Positions 57,235 to 64,000 of a DNA stretch of 64,000 nucleotides are shown piece by piece; positions within the stretch are counted from its first letter, which is position 1; each line of letters starts with the position of its first letter. The translations under genes were made by a program, and so were the position numbers. The stretch comes from Novosphingobium sp. (GTDB lineage Bacteria > Pseudomonadota > Alphaproteobacteria > Sphingomonadales > Sphingomonadaceae): the NCBI GenBank assembly GCA_017744735.1, contig JAGIAR010000007.1:1-64000 (forward strand). The letters are read 5' to 3'. The notes under the pieces were generated by a model that worked only from the letters and a program-made list of their open reading frames with translations, was not told the origin of the DNA and made no database searches.

Positions 57235-59294
57235 TGGGCCAGAACACCGCCGCCACGCTCAGGCATTCCTTCACCCGGCGCAGCTTCCTGATCGGCGGCG
57301 TGCAGGGCGGGATCGGGCTGCTGCTCGCCGCGCGGATGGGCTATCTCGCGGTCGCCGAGAACGAGAAATACAAGATGCAGGCGGAATCGAACCGGGTGAA
57401 CCTCACCCTGATCCCGCCGCGCCGCGGCTGGATTCTCGATCGCGCCGGGCAGCCGCTGGCTTCGAACCGGGCGGATTTTCGCGTCGATATCGTACCCGAA
57501 AGGCTACAGGATGCAGAGCGCGAGGTCGACCAGCTCGGCCAGCTGCTCCAGCTCACCGCGGTGCAGATTCAGGATCTCAAGGACAAGTTGGCCGACGCGC
57601 GCGGCTTTCAGCCGGTCGAGGTCGCGAGCGGCCTCGATTACGACAAGTTCGCCGCGGTCAGCGTGCGCCTGCCGGAACTACCCGGCGTGGTCCCCCAGCG
57701 CGGTTTCTCGCGGTATTACCCGAGCGGCCCGAGCGTTGGCCACCTGCTCGGCTATGTCGGCGCCGCTTCTGCCAAGGAATACGAGAAGGAGCATATCCCG
57801 CTGCTGGTCACTCCGGGTTTCAAGCTCGGCAAGGACGGGCTCGAGAAGGAATACGACCAGATCCTGCGCGGCAAGCCGGGCGCGCGCCGGGCCGAGGTCA
57901 CCGCCAGCGGCGAGATCGTGCGCGACCTCGACACGCGCGAGGACACGCCCGGCCAGTCGATCCGGCTGACGATCGACGGCGCGCTGCAGGATTTCGCCTC
58001 GCGCCGGATCGGCCTCCAGTCCGCCGCGGTGGTGGTGATCGACTGCCAGACCGGCGGCATCCTCACCCTTGCCTCGATGCCCTGCTTCGATCCGAACACC
58101 TTTGCCAACGGCATCGGGCGGATCGAGTGGAAAATGCTCAACGACGACGATCATATCCCGCTGCTCAACAAGGCGGTGCGCGGGCTCTATCCGCCGGGCT
58201 CGACCGTCAAGCCGCTGGCGAGCCTGGCGCTGCAGATCAACGGCGTTTCGCCCGACGAGAAGGTCAATTGCCCGGGCGGCTACCAGCTGGGCAACCGCTT
58301 CTTCCGCTGCGACGCCCGCCACGGCGTGCTCGATATGCGCGGGGCGATCGAGCACAGCTGCAACACCTATTTCTGGAGCATGGTCCACCGGGTCGGCTAC
58401 GAGAACGTCGCCCCGGTCGCAAAGATGCTCGGGCTCGGGCAGGAATACGACCTGCCCGGGATCAACCAGCGCTACGGCACGGTGCCCGATCCCGAATGGA
58501 AGATGCGTCGCTACAACCAGGAATGGACCGCCTCCGACGGGCTCAACGCAGCGATCGGCCAGGGCTACGTGCTGGTCTCGCCGCTCCAGCTCGCGCTGAT
58601 GACCGCGCGGATCGCCAGCGGGCGCGATCTCCTGCCGTCGCTGATGTTCGGGCACCCCAAGCCGCTCGGCCCCGCGCTTCCGTTCACCCCCGAACAGCTT
58701 GCGGTCACCCATGACGGGATGTTCAGGGTGGTCAACGGCTCGGGCACCGCGGCCGCGAGCCGCCTCAACGTCGGCAACATCACCATGTCGGGCAAGACCG
58801 GGACCGCGCAGGTCCGCAAGCTGATCAGCCGGGGTGGCGGCGGCGATTGGAAGGGGCGCGACCATTCATGGTTCATCTGCTTCGCCCCATCCGAAGCGCC
58901 GCGCTACGCGATGGCGGTGGTGGTCGAGCACGGCGGGTTCGGCGCCAGCGCAGCGGCACCGATCGCCAAGGACGTGATGACCTGCCTGTTCGATCCGCAG
59001 AAGGCTTGGGCCGGCCTGATCGAGATGGAAAAGACCTGGGGCGGCCCGCCGGCGCAGCGCATGGCGGAGAAATACCGCGTCTACGCCGCACAATACGGCG
59101 TCTCCGCACCAAAGGTCGACGGCGATGCGGCGGTCGAGGAGGCGATGAGCCGCTCGGAAGGCAACGAGCCCCAGGCGCAGACCACCGGCGTGGTGACCGG
59201 CGCGGAAAGCGGCGAGACCCAGGCAGCCCCCGCGCCCAGCCCCGCGCCTTCCGCCGACGCCAAGGATGCCGCCCCGTCCGGAGCGCCGCAATAA
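57234..59294 (+). CDS. mrdA: Penicillin-binding protein 2 (elongation transpeptidase)
   Basis: A 686-residue class B PBP. Membrane anchor SFLIGGVQGGIGLLLAARMGYLAV, pedestal domain NLTLIPPRRGWILDRAGQPLA, transpeptidase motifs SxxK in LYPPGSTVKPLASLA, SxN in EHSCNTYFW and KTG in MSGKTGTAQV. The C-terminal 60 residues are an Ala/Pro/Glu-rich tail, longer than in E. coli. Target of mecillinam-type beta-lactams. Confidence 0.96.
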   Translation: MGQNTAATLRHSFTRRSFLIGGVQGGIGLLLAARMGYLAVAENEKYKMQAESNRVNLTLIPPRRGWILDRAGQPLASNRADFRVDIVPERLQDAEREVDQLGQLLQLTAVQIQDLKDKLADARGFQPVEVASGLDYDKFAAVSVRLPELPGVVPQRGFSRYYPSGPSVGHLLGYVGAASAKEYEKEHIPLLVTPGFKLGKDGLEKEYDQILRGKPGARRAEVTASGEIVRDLDTREDTPGQSIRLTIDGALQDFASRRIGLQSAAVVVIDCQTGGILTLASMPCFDPNTFANGIGRIEWKMLNDDDHIPLLNKAVRGLYPPGSTVKPLASLALQINGVSPDEKVNCPGGYQLGNRFFRCDARHGVLDMRGAIEHSCNTYFWSMVHRVGYENVAPVAKMLGLGQEYDLPGINQRYGTVPDPEWKMRRYNQEWTASDGLNAAIGQGYVLVSPLQLALMTARIASGRDLLPSLMFGHPKPLGPALPFTPEQLAVTHDGMFRVVNGSGTAAASRLNVGNITMSGKTGTAQVRKLISRGGGGDWKGRDHSWFICFAPSEAPRYAMAVVVEHGGFGASAAAPIAKDVMTCLFDPQKAWAGLIEMEKTWGGPPAQRMAEKYRVYAAQYGVSAPKVDGDAAVEEAMSRSEGNEPQAQTTGVVTGAESGETQAAPAPSPAPSADAKDAAPSGAPQ

Positions 59295-60415
59295 TGGCTC
59301 GCAGCCTCATTCCCGCCCCCATCGCCGAGCTCCCGTGGCGCGTGATCCTGCCGCTGGCTTGCCTGACCTGCTTCGGTGCCGCGGTGCTCTACTCCGCCGC
59401 CGGCGGGAGCATGAGCCCCTATGCGTCCTCGCATCTCAGCCGGTTCGTGCTGTTTCTGGCGATGGCGCTGGTAATCCGGCGCTTTCCCAAGGAGATCGTG
59501 CGCTGGGCCGCCTTCCCCGCCTATGGCGCGGTCGTGCTGCTGCTGATGGGGGTCGAGGCGCTCGGCTTCGTCGGCGGCGGCAGCCAGCGCTGGCTCGCGC
59601 TCGGTCCGCTGGTGCTGCAGCCATCCGAACTGATGAAGCCGACCATCGTGCTGGTGCTGGCGAGCTTCTACAATTCGCTCCCGGTGGGCGAGATCGGCGG
59701 ATGGCGCTCGATCCTGCCCGCGGGCGCGCTGATCGCGGTGCCCGCCGCGCTGGTGATCATCCAGCCCGATCTCGGCACCGCGCTGGCGATCTGCTTCGGC
59801 GGCGGCTGCACGATCTTCCTTGCGGGCCTGCCGATGCGCTGGTTCGTCGGCGGCGGGGTCGCAGCGGCGGTGATCGCCCCGCTGGCCTTCTTCTTCGGGC
59901 TGCACGACTATCAGCGCAACCGCGTGCTGGTGTTCCTCGATCCCGAGAGCGATCCGCTCGGCACCGGCTATCACATCACCCAGTCCAAGATCGCGATCGG
60001 TTCGGGCGGGATCCTCGGCAAGGGCTTCGGCAACGGCTCGCAGAGCCATCTGAACTACCTCCCCGAGTCCCACACCGACTTCGTCTTCGCGACCATGTCG
60101 GAGGAATGGGGCTTGGTCGGCGGGCTCGGCGTGCTGCTGGTGTTCGGGATCATCCTGCGCTGGGGCCTCGGCGTCGCGCGCCGCGCGCCGGACCGCTTTT
60201 CCCAGCTACTCGCGGCGGGCATGACCGTAACGATCTTCTTCTACGTGATGATCAATCTGATGATGGTCACCGGCCTTGCACCCGTGGTGGGCATCCCCTT
60301 GCCCTTCATGAGCCACGGCGGATCCTCGATGATGACCAACATGATCTGCATTGGCACCCTGATGATGGTCGATCGCTGGACGAAGGAAGGCGGCTCCTCG
60401 AGCAGCTTTTCCTGA
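59294..60415 (+). CDS. rodA: Rod-shape-determining glycosyltransferase RodA
   Basis: A 373-residue SEDS-family lipid II polymerase working with PBP2. About ten membrane helices; family motifs RWLALGPLVLQPSELMK, KLAI-like VIIQPDLGTALAI, ITQSKIAIGSGGILGKGFGNGSQSHLNYLPESHTDFVFATMSEEWGLVGG and GIPLPFMSHGGSSMMTNM. It starts on the mrdA stop (TAATG) and closes the operon. Confidence 0.97.
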   Translation: MARSLIPAPIAELPWRVILPLACLTCFGAAVLYSAAGGSMSPYASSHLSRFVLFLAMALVIRRFPKEIVRWAAFPAYGAVVLLLMGVEALGFVGGGSQRWLALGPLVLQPSELMKPTIVLVLASFYNSLPVGEIGGWRSILPAGALIAVPAALVIIQPDLGTALAICFGGGCTIFLAGLPMRWFVGGGVAAAVIAPLAFFFGLHDYQRNRVLVFLDPESDPLGTGYHITQSKIAIGSGGILGKGFGNGSQSHLNYLPESHTDFVFATMSEEWGLVGGLGVLLVFGIILRWGLGVARRAPDRFSQLLAAGMTVTIFFYVMINLMMVTGLAPVVGIPLPFMSHGGSSMMTNMICIGTLMMVDRWTKEGGSSSSFS

Positions 60416-60883
60416 ACGGCGATTCGCCGAGCCAGGTCGCGATTCGGGGACCCAGGGACATTGTAAAAGGCGCGGCCGGGCAAAAAAATGAGTCTGGAAC
60501 TGGACCCATCCGTCCGCCAATCCTGCGCGATCGGATGGGGCCACGAAATTTCCTTCCAGAACGCTACCCGTTCTCCGAAACTTCTTTTCGCCATCGCCCC
60601 GCGATGCTGGACCCCTTGCGGCAGGCCGTTGCGAAAGGTCGACAATGGGGGTTGTCATTAGCAACGACAACTATTAACTGCGCGATTAAATCGGAGCTAT
60701 CCGATCCAGCCCGGCCGTAACTCCCTCCCCCCTGCTACGGCCGGGCGCCCAATTTTCGAACGCGAGTTCCTCCCAGAGCCGGGGCACCGGCGGGTGGCAC
60801 GTGCCGCCCGCACCGTGCCCCGGCTCGACTGTGGAGGTTCGGGCATCCGGTGCCGCTCAGGCGCGCCGGCAACAGGTGTGCTG
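60416..60883. other. 468-bp gap after rodA
   Basis: No protein-like frame. A small hairpin CGGCGA-T-TCGCCG lies two bases past the rodA stop. Further on, GTTGTC-N9-GACAAC (60651-60671) forms an inverted repeat of operator type, followed by an A+T-rich run ATTAACTGCGCGATTAAATC, the most likely promoter area for the winged-helix-like gene downstream. Otherwise I see nothing in it. Confidence 0.5.
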
Positions 60884-61393
60884 ATGACGACTCGGGTCAA
60901 CCCCGCGCTGGGCGACCAGCAGGACGAACAGGCGATCTCGCTGTGGAACCTCCACAAGAGCCTCACCCGGCTGGCGGACGAGCTCGCCCAGGCCGCGCGC
61001 GAGACCGATGTCCGCGCCGGCAACGACAACCGTTCAGGCAATGAAGCGCCCGCGCCGGCGGTTTCGCCGCGCGACTATTTCGAAGCCCTGCTCCGCCAGC
61101 GCCGCGCCCGCGACCGCTATTTCGGCAGCACGCTGTTCGGCGAGCCCGCCTGGGACATCATGCTGGAACTGATGATCGCCCGGATCGACGGGCGGGAGAT
61201 GCGGGTGAGCGAACTCGCCCTCGCCAGCTATGCGCCCGACATGGCGACCCGCCAGTACATCGACGCGCTGGCCGAAGCCAAGCTGATCGATCTCTACGAA
61301 GACACGGTTGCGCAGGACGATTGCTTCCTCACCCTGTCGAGCGAAGCGGCCCGCCGGATGGCCGAACTTTACCGCGCACGCTCGCGCGGTTGA
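60884..61393 (+). CDS. Winged-helix-like small regulator (unassigned)
   Basis: A 169-residue cytoplasmic protein starting MTTRVNPALGDQQDEQAISLWN. After a coiled-coil-like helix (LHKSLTRLADELAQAARE) and a disordered segment, residues 65-165 resemble a winged helix: RDRYFGSTLFGEPAWDIMLELMIARIDGREMRVSELALASYAPDMATRQYIDALAEAKLIDLYED. Such proteins occur in sphingomonads as putative MarR-like regulators. The ATG at 60884 is preferred over an upstream GTG-type extension that shows no conserved sequence. The target is unknown. Confidence 0.7.
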   Translation: MTTRVNPALGDQQDEQAISLWNLHKSLTRLADELAQAARETDVRAGNDNRSGNEAPAPAVSPRDYFEALLRQRRARDRYFGSTLFGEPAWDIMLELMIARIDGREMRVSELALASYAPDMATRQYIDALAEAKLIDLYEDTVAQDDCFLTLSSEAARRMAELYRARSRG

Positions 61394-61501
61394 AAAGAAG
61401 GCCAAAACCCCCTTCCCTCCCGCGCGACAAGCTCTATATGAAGCCCTCCCGCGATTCGCGGGGCGCGGCAAAAATCAGCCCGAAAGGCTGCAGGCCGGTG
61501 T

Positions 61502-61577
<76 letters not shown>

Positions 61578-61676
61578 AACCTTCCAATTGGATCGACAGG
61601 CCGAAGGCCTACGGCGATGGCGGATCATGCCTTGCATGAGCGTCAGAGCCAATGGTCAACACACGCGTAGGGGCGT

Positions 61677-62438
61677 CTATTTGCCGGAGCCCTCGTCGGT
61701 GCCGGTTTCCTGGTATTCCTGGGCGAAGCTCGGGTCGCAATCGTAGGGCAGCACATACTCGCCCGGGTGCTTCTTCCACTGGATCAGGCGGGCGCCGTTG
61801 TTGTCGAGCGTCGCCGGATCCTCGAACCATTCGGTCGCTACCAGCGTGTCGCTGCCGACCTTGCGGTAGCGTTCGACCATGTGGATGTCGGCGCTGTGAT
61901 CGAGTCCGTTGTTGGTGATGGTCGAGGCTTCGATGTGGTCGGTGTCGATCACCAGCTCGTCGCCTTCCCAATGGCCGATCGAATGGCCCATCTTCGAATG
62001 CGGCGCGTCGGCCGGCGGATGGCCGCGGCCGTCCATGAAGATCACCCGGGTCTGATCGAAATATTCGTACTTGAACACGATCATCGCGTCGGTCTGGTAG
62101 ACCTCGAACGGGAACGGGCCCTGGATCGCATAGATGATCGACGGCGCGGCGCAGACCTTCGTCAGGGTCATCTCGTCGGTCGGCTTCCACGCTTTCGCGT
62201 GCGCGAGTGCGGCGGGCTTGGGCTTCAGGCCACCGTATTCGTTGGCGGGGAATTCGACCACGCCCGTGTCCTCGATCACCACCGTATTGGGCGGCAGTGC
62301 GTCGGTCATCGCCTTCGCTTCCGGCACCAGCGGGCCGAAATCGAGGTTCCAGAAACCGGTGAGGTCGGGGTGTTCGGCAAGGGCGGGCGCCGCGAACGAG
62401 AGGGTCCCCAGCGCGGCCGCGAGAACGAGGTGCCGCAT
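61677..62438 (-). CDS. Hypothetical secreted protein paired with DUF6152
   Basis: A 253-residue exported protein (MRHLVLAAALGTLSFAAPALAEHPDLTGFWNL). The mature part begins PDLTGFWNLDFGP and includes VCAAPSIIYAIQGPFPFEVYQTDAMIVFKYEYFDQTRVIFMDGRGHPPADAPHSKMGHSIGHWEGDELVIDT, a pattern met in many sphingomonad secreted proteins of unknown role. The start ATG shares one base with the stop of the DUF6152 gene. Confidence 0.78.
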   Translation of the reverse strand: MRHLVLAAALGTLSFAAPALAEHPDLTGFWNLDFGPLVPEAKAMTDALPPNTVVIEDTGVVEFPANEYGGLKPKPAALAHAKAWKPTDEMTLTKVCAAPSIIYAIQGPFPFEVYQTDAMIVFKYEYFDQTRVIFMDGRGHPPADAPHSKMGHSIGHWEGDELVIDTDHIEASTITNNGLDHSADIHMVERYRKVGSDTLVATEWFEDPATLDNNGARLIQWKKHPGEYVLPYDCDPSFAQEYQETGTDEGSGK

Positions 62439-62830
62439 CAGCCCTTGTCCGTCACGCCGAAGGGCGCCGTGCCGATGAGCTTGCCGTTCGCGTCGAACGC
62501 TTGCCGCAGGCGCATGTAGGGCTTGCCGTCGCGCGACATCCAGCCCTCGATCGTCACGACGTCGCCCGGCTTGAGGATGTCGCGGTTCCATCCGCGCCGC
62601 ACCAGCACCACCGGAGCGTTGGTCTCGGCCCGCCAGTGGACCACCTTGCCATCCGCCCCCGCGACATCGAAGGCGATCGTGCCGTGCGGATTGGTGAAGC
62701 GGAACGCAGTGACCGTGCCTTTCTCCTTCACCAGCTTGTCCGGATCGAAGAAGGCGGCGAAGGAATGGTGGGCCGCGGCCGGTGCCGCAACGGCGACCGC
62801 CACTGCGGCGGCGAGCCAAAGTCTGCGCAT
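62438..62830 (-). CDS. DUF6152 family secreted protein
   Basis: A 130-residue exported protein: signal peptide MRRLWLAAAVAVAVAAPAAAHHSFAAFFD, then the family core GTVTAFRFTNPHGTIAFDV and VTIEGWMSRDGKPYMRL. The HHSFAAFFD sequence right after the signal cut is a family mark. The function is unknown. It is operonic with the preceding entry and 18 bp downstream of the flavin reductase gene. Confidence 0.85.
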   Translation of the reverse strand: MRRLWLAAAVAVAVAAPAAAHHSFAAFFDPDKLVKEKGTVTAFRFTNPHGTIAFDVAGADGKVVHWRAETNAPVVLVRRGWNRDILKPGDVVTIEGWMSRDGKPYMRLRQAFDANGKLIGTAPFGVTDKG

Positions 62831-62848
62831 GCGAATCTCTCCTGGCGC

Positions 62849-63340
62849 CTATTGGTCTGGCGCTTCGGTGATATCGATATACCGTCCGTCGTAATATGTC
62901 AGCGGCTTCGCATTGGCGCGGTGCCGCGCTGCGACCAGCTCGCCGATGAAGATCGTGTGGGTGCCGAAGGCCTCGCGCCGGGCGACACGGCAGATCAGGC
63001 TGGACTGTGCGCTCGCGAGGACCGGAACGCCCAGTTCCTCTTCCCACTCGCCGACCGAGAAGCGCTCGCTGCCGCCCTTGGCGAAGCAATCCGCGACGGC
63101 CCGGTTGCCGATCCCGAGCACATTGACGCAGAACATTTCGGCGGTCTGCAGCGGATCGTGGAGCGAAGCCGAATGGTTCACGCAGACGAGCAGCGACGGG
63201 GGATCGAAGCTCAGCGAATTGACCGCCGTCGCGATGATCCCGAAGCGCTCGCCGCCATGGCCGGTGGTGATAGCGTAGACGGTCGCGGCGATATGCCGCA
63301 AGGAAAGGCGGAAGGTATCGAGAAGGGCTTGGTCGCTCAT
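62849..63340 (-). CDS. Flavin reductase family protein (HpaC-like)
   Basis: A 163-residue flavin-binding split-barrel reductase supplying FMNH2/FADH2 to a partner monooxygenase. Typical start LDTFRLSLRHIAATVYAITTGHGGERFGIIATAVNSLSFDPPSLLVCVNHSAS, followed by FCVNVLG and the C-terminal FIGELVAA. No monooxygenase is in view. First gene of the leftward trio ending at the DUF6152-linked protein. Confidence 0.9.
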   Translation of the reverse strand: MSDQALLDTFRLSLRHIAATVYAITTGHGGERFGIIATAVNSLSFDPPSLLVCVNHSASLHDPLQTAEMFCVNVLGIGNRAVADCFAKGGSERFSVGEWEEELGVPVLASAQSSLICRVARREAFGTHTIFIGELVAARHRANAKPLTYYDGRYIDITEAPDQ

Positions 63341-63431
63341 CCTCTCACTCTAACCACGCGCGCCGCCAACCGCCAGAAGAATGTGATCGTTGCACCTTGT
63401 CATCACATTTCAATGTGACTAGATGCGAGCC

Positions 63432-64000
63432 ATGAACAACAGCACCATCGACCGGGTCCGCGAGATCGTCACCGACGGCCGCATGTCCCGCGCCGGGCTT
63501 GCCCGCGCCGCGGGGCTCCACTCCAACACCCTGCGCGATTGCACCGATCCGGGCTGGAACCCGACGGCCGACACGCTCGCCAAGCTCGAGCGCTTCCTCT
63601 CGGCCAACGACGACGCCCCGGTGCTGGTGCCGATCGAGCAGATCATCGATGAGGCGCGCAACGGGCGGATGTTCATCCTGGTCGATGACGAGGACCGCGA
63701 GAACGAGGGCGATCTGATCATCCCGGCGCAGATGGCCACACCCGATGCGATCAATTTCATGGCGACCCACGGCCGCGGGCTGATCTGCCTCGCCCTGCCC
63801 GCCGCCCGGGTCGACCAGCTCGGTCTCGAGCTGATGAGCCGCAACAACCGCACAAGGCACGAGACCGCCTTCACCACCTCGATCGAGGCGCGCACCGGCG
63901 TCACCACGGGAATCAGCGCGGCCGACCGTGCACGCACGATCTCGGTCGCGATCGACGCCTCGAAAGGCGCAGACGACATCGTTACCCCGGGCCACGTCTT
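63432..64000 (+). CDS. ribB: 3,4-Dihydroxy-2-butanone 4-phosphate synthase with N-terminal HTH (partial)
   Basis: Riboflavin biosynthesis enzyme making the four-carbon unit from ribulose 5-phosphate. The window ends after about 189 codons. Residues 1-60 form a helix-turn-helix-like module (RVREIVTDGRMSRAGLARAAGLHSNTLRDC...TLAKLERFL) fused to the RibB domain, which begins PIEQIIDEARNGRMFILVDDEDRENEGDLIIPAQMA (acidic metal site) and continues with HGRGLICLALP and RHETAFTTSIEARTGVTTGISAADRA. An ATG at 63423 is an alternative start. The HTH-RibB form is typical of sphingomonads. Confidence 0.93.
   Translation, partial: MNNSTIDRVREIVTDGRMSRAGLARAAGLHSNTLRDCTDPGWNPTADTLAKLERFLSANDDAPVLVPIEQIIDEARNGRMFILVDDEDRENEGDLIIPAQMATPDAINFMATHGRGLICLALPAARVDQLGLELMSRNNRTRHETAFTTSIEARTGVTTGISAADRARTISVAIDASKGADDIVTPGHV

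Overview
The window is high-GC (about two thirds G+C), densely packed bacterial chromosome. Gene content and order point to an alphaproteobacterium of the order Sphingomonadales, probably the Erythrobacteraceae: hrcA-grpE facing rph-rdgB-hemW, gshB-yraN-rsmI, a RibB with an N-terminal helix-turn-helix, a vgr-related HExxH protein, and DUF6438/DUF6152/DUF2167 proteins. This assignment rests on recognising protein families by eye. I see no prophage, insertion sequence, CRISPR array or integrase cassette; the one tyrosine recombinase is the housekeeping Xer type.

Layout. 1-6.7 kb: heat-shock and quality-control genes (partial dnaK with a sigma-32-type promoter, grpE, hrcA), a periplasmic copper chaperone, an isochorismatase-family hydrolase, then rph-rdgB. 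6.7-16.5 kb: hemW-xer, a GCS2-like ligase, DedA, gshB, yraN-rsmI, a PBP-activator lipoprotein and parE. 16.5-25.5 kb: a serine hydrolase coupled to a MoxR ATPase, its likely VWA partner 2.6 kb away, DUF817, a GST, an MHS-type transporter, a NamZ-like muramidase and a DOMON-like protein. 25.5-33.5 kb: tyrS, PilZ, MFS, cysK, a dienelactone hydrolase, a secreted Asp/Gly-repeat protein, a MerR-controlled acyl-CoA dehydrogenase and hisI. 33.5-48.1 kb: comF, a methyltransferase, ppdK, glyQ-glyS, two tandem TraB/GumN proteins, rplY-pth, an alpha/beta hydrolase, a DHA2 exporter and ychF. 48.1-52.7 kb: a divergent MerR / glutaredoxin-MauE / His-Met-rich outer-membrane protein locus with a mer-type operator, then MaoC, DUF2167 and a lipoprotein. 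52.7-60.4 kb: mutL divergent from the rod-shape operon mreBCD-mrdA-rodA. 60.4-64 kb: a small winged-helix-like protein, tRNA-Lys(CTT), a DUF6152 pair, a flavin reductase and partial ribB.

Most genes are housekeeping and sit in tight operons with 1-4 bp stop/start overlaps. The points most worth a second look are: (i) the MerR-regulated Grx-MauE + outer-membrane protein locus, whose regulator keeps a near-perfect mer operator but has lost one of the three mercury-binding cysteines; (ii) an in-frame 79-codon duplication inside the DnaK ATPase domain, possibly an assembly chimera; (iii) a low-GC mosaic patch inside glyS; (iv) a family of five paired-hairpin intergenic repeats, one of them inside the glyQ-glyS operon; and (v) a TTGACGTTTACGTAAA operator in front of the MerR/acyl-CoA dehydrogenase pair.
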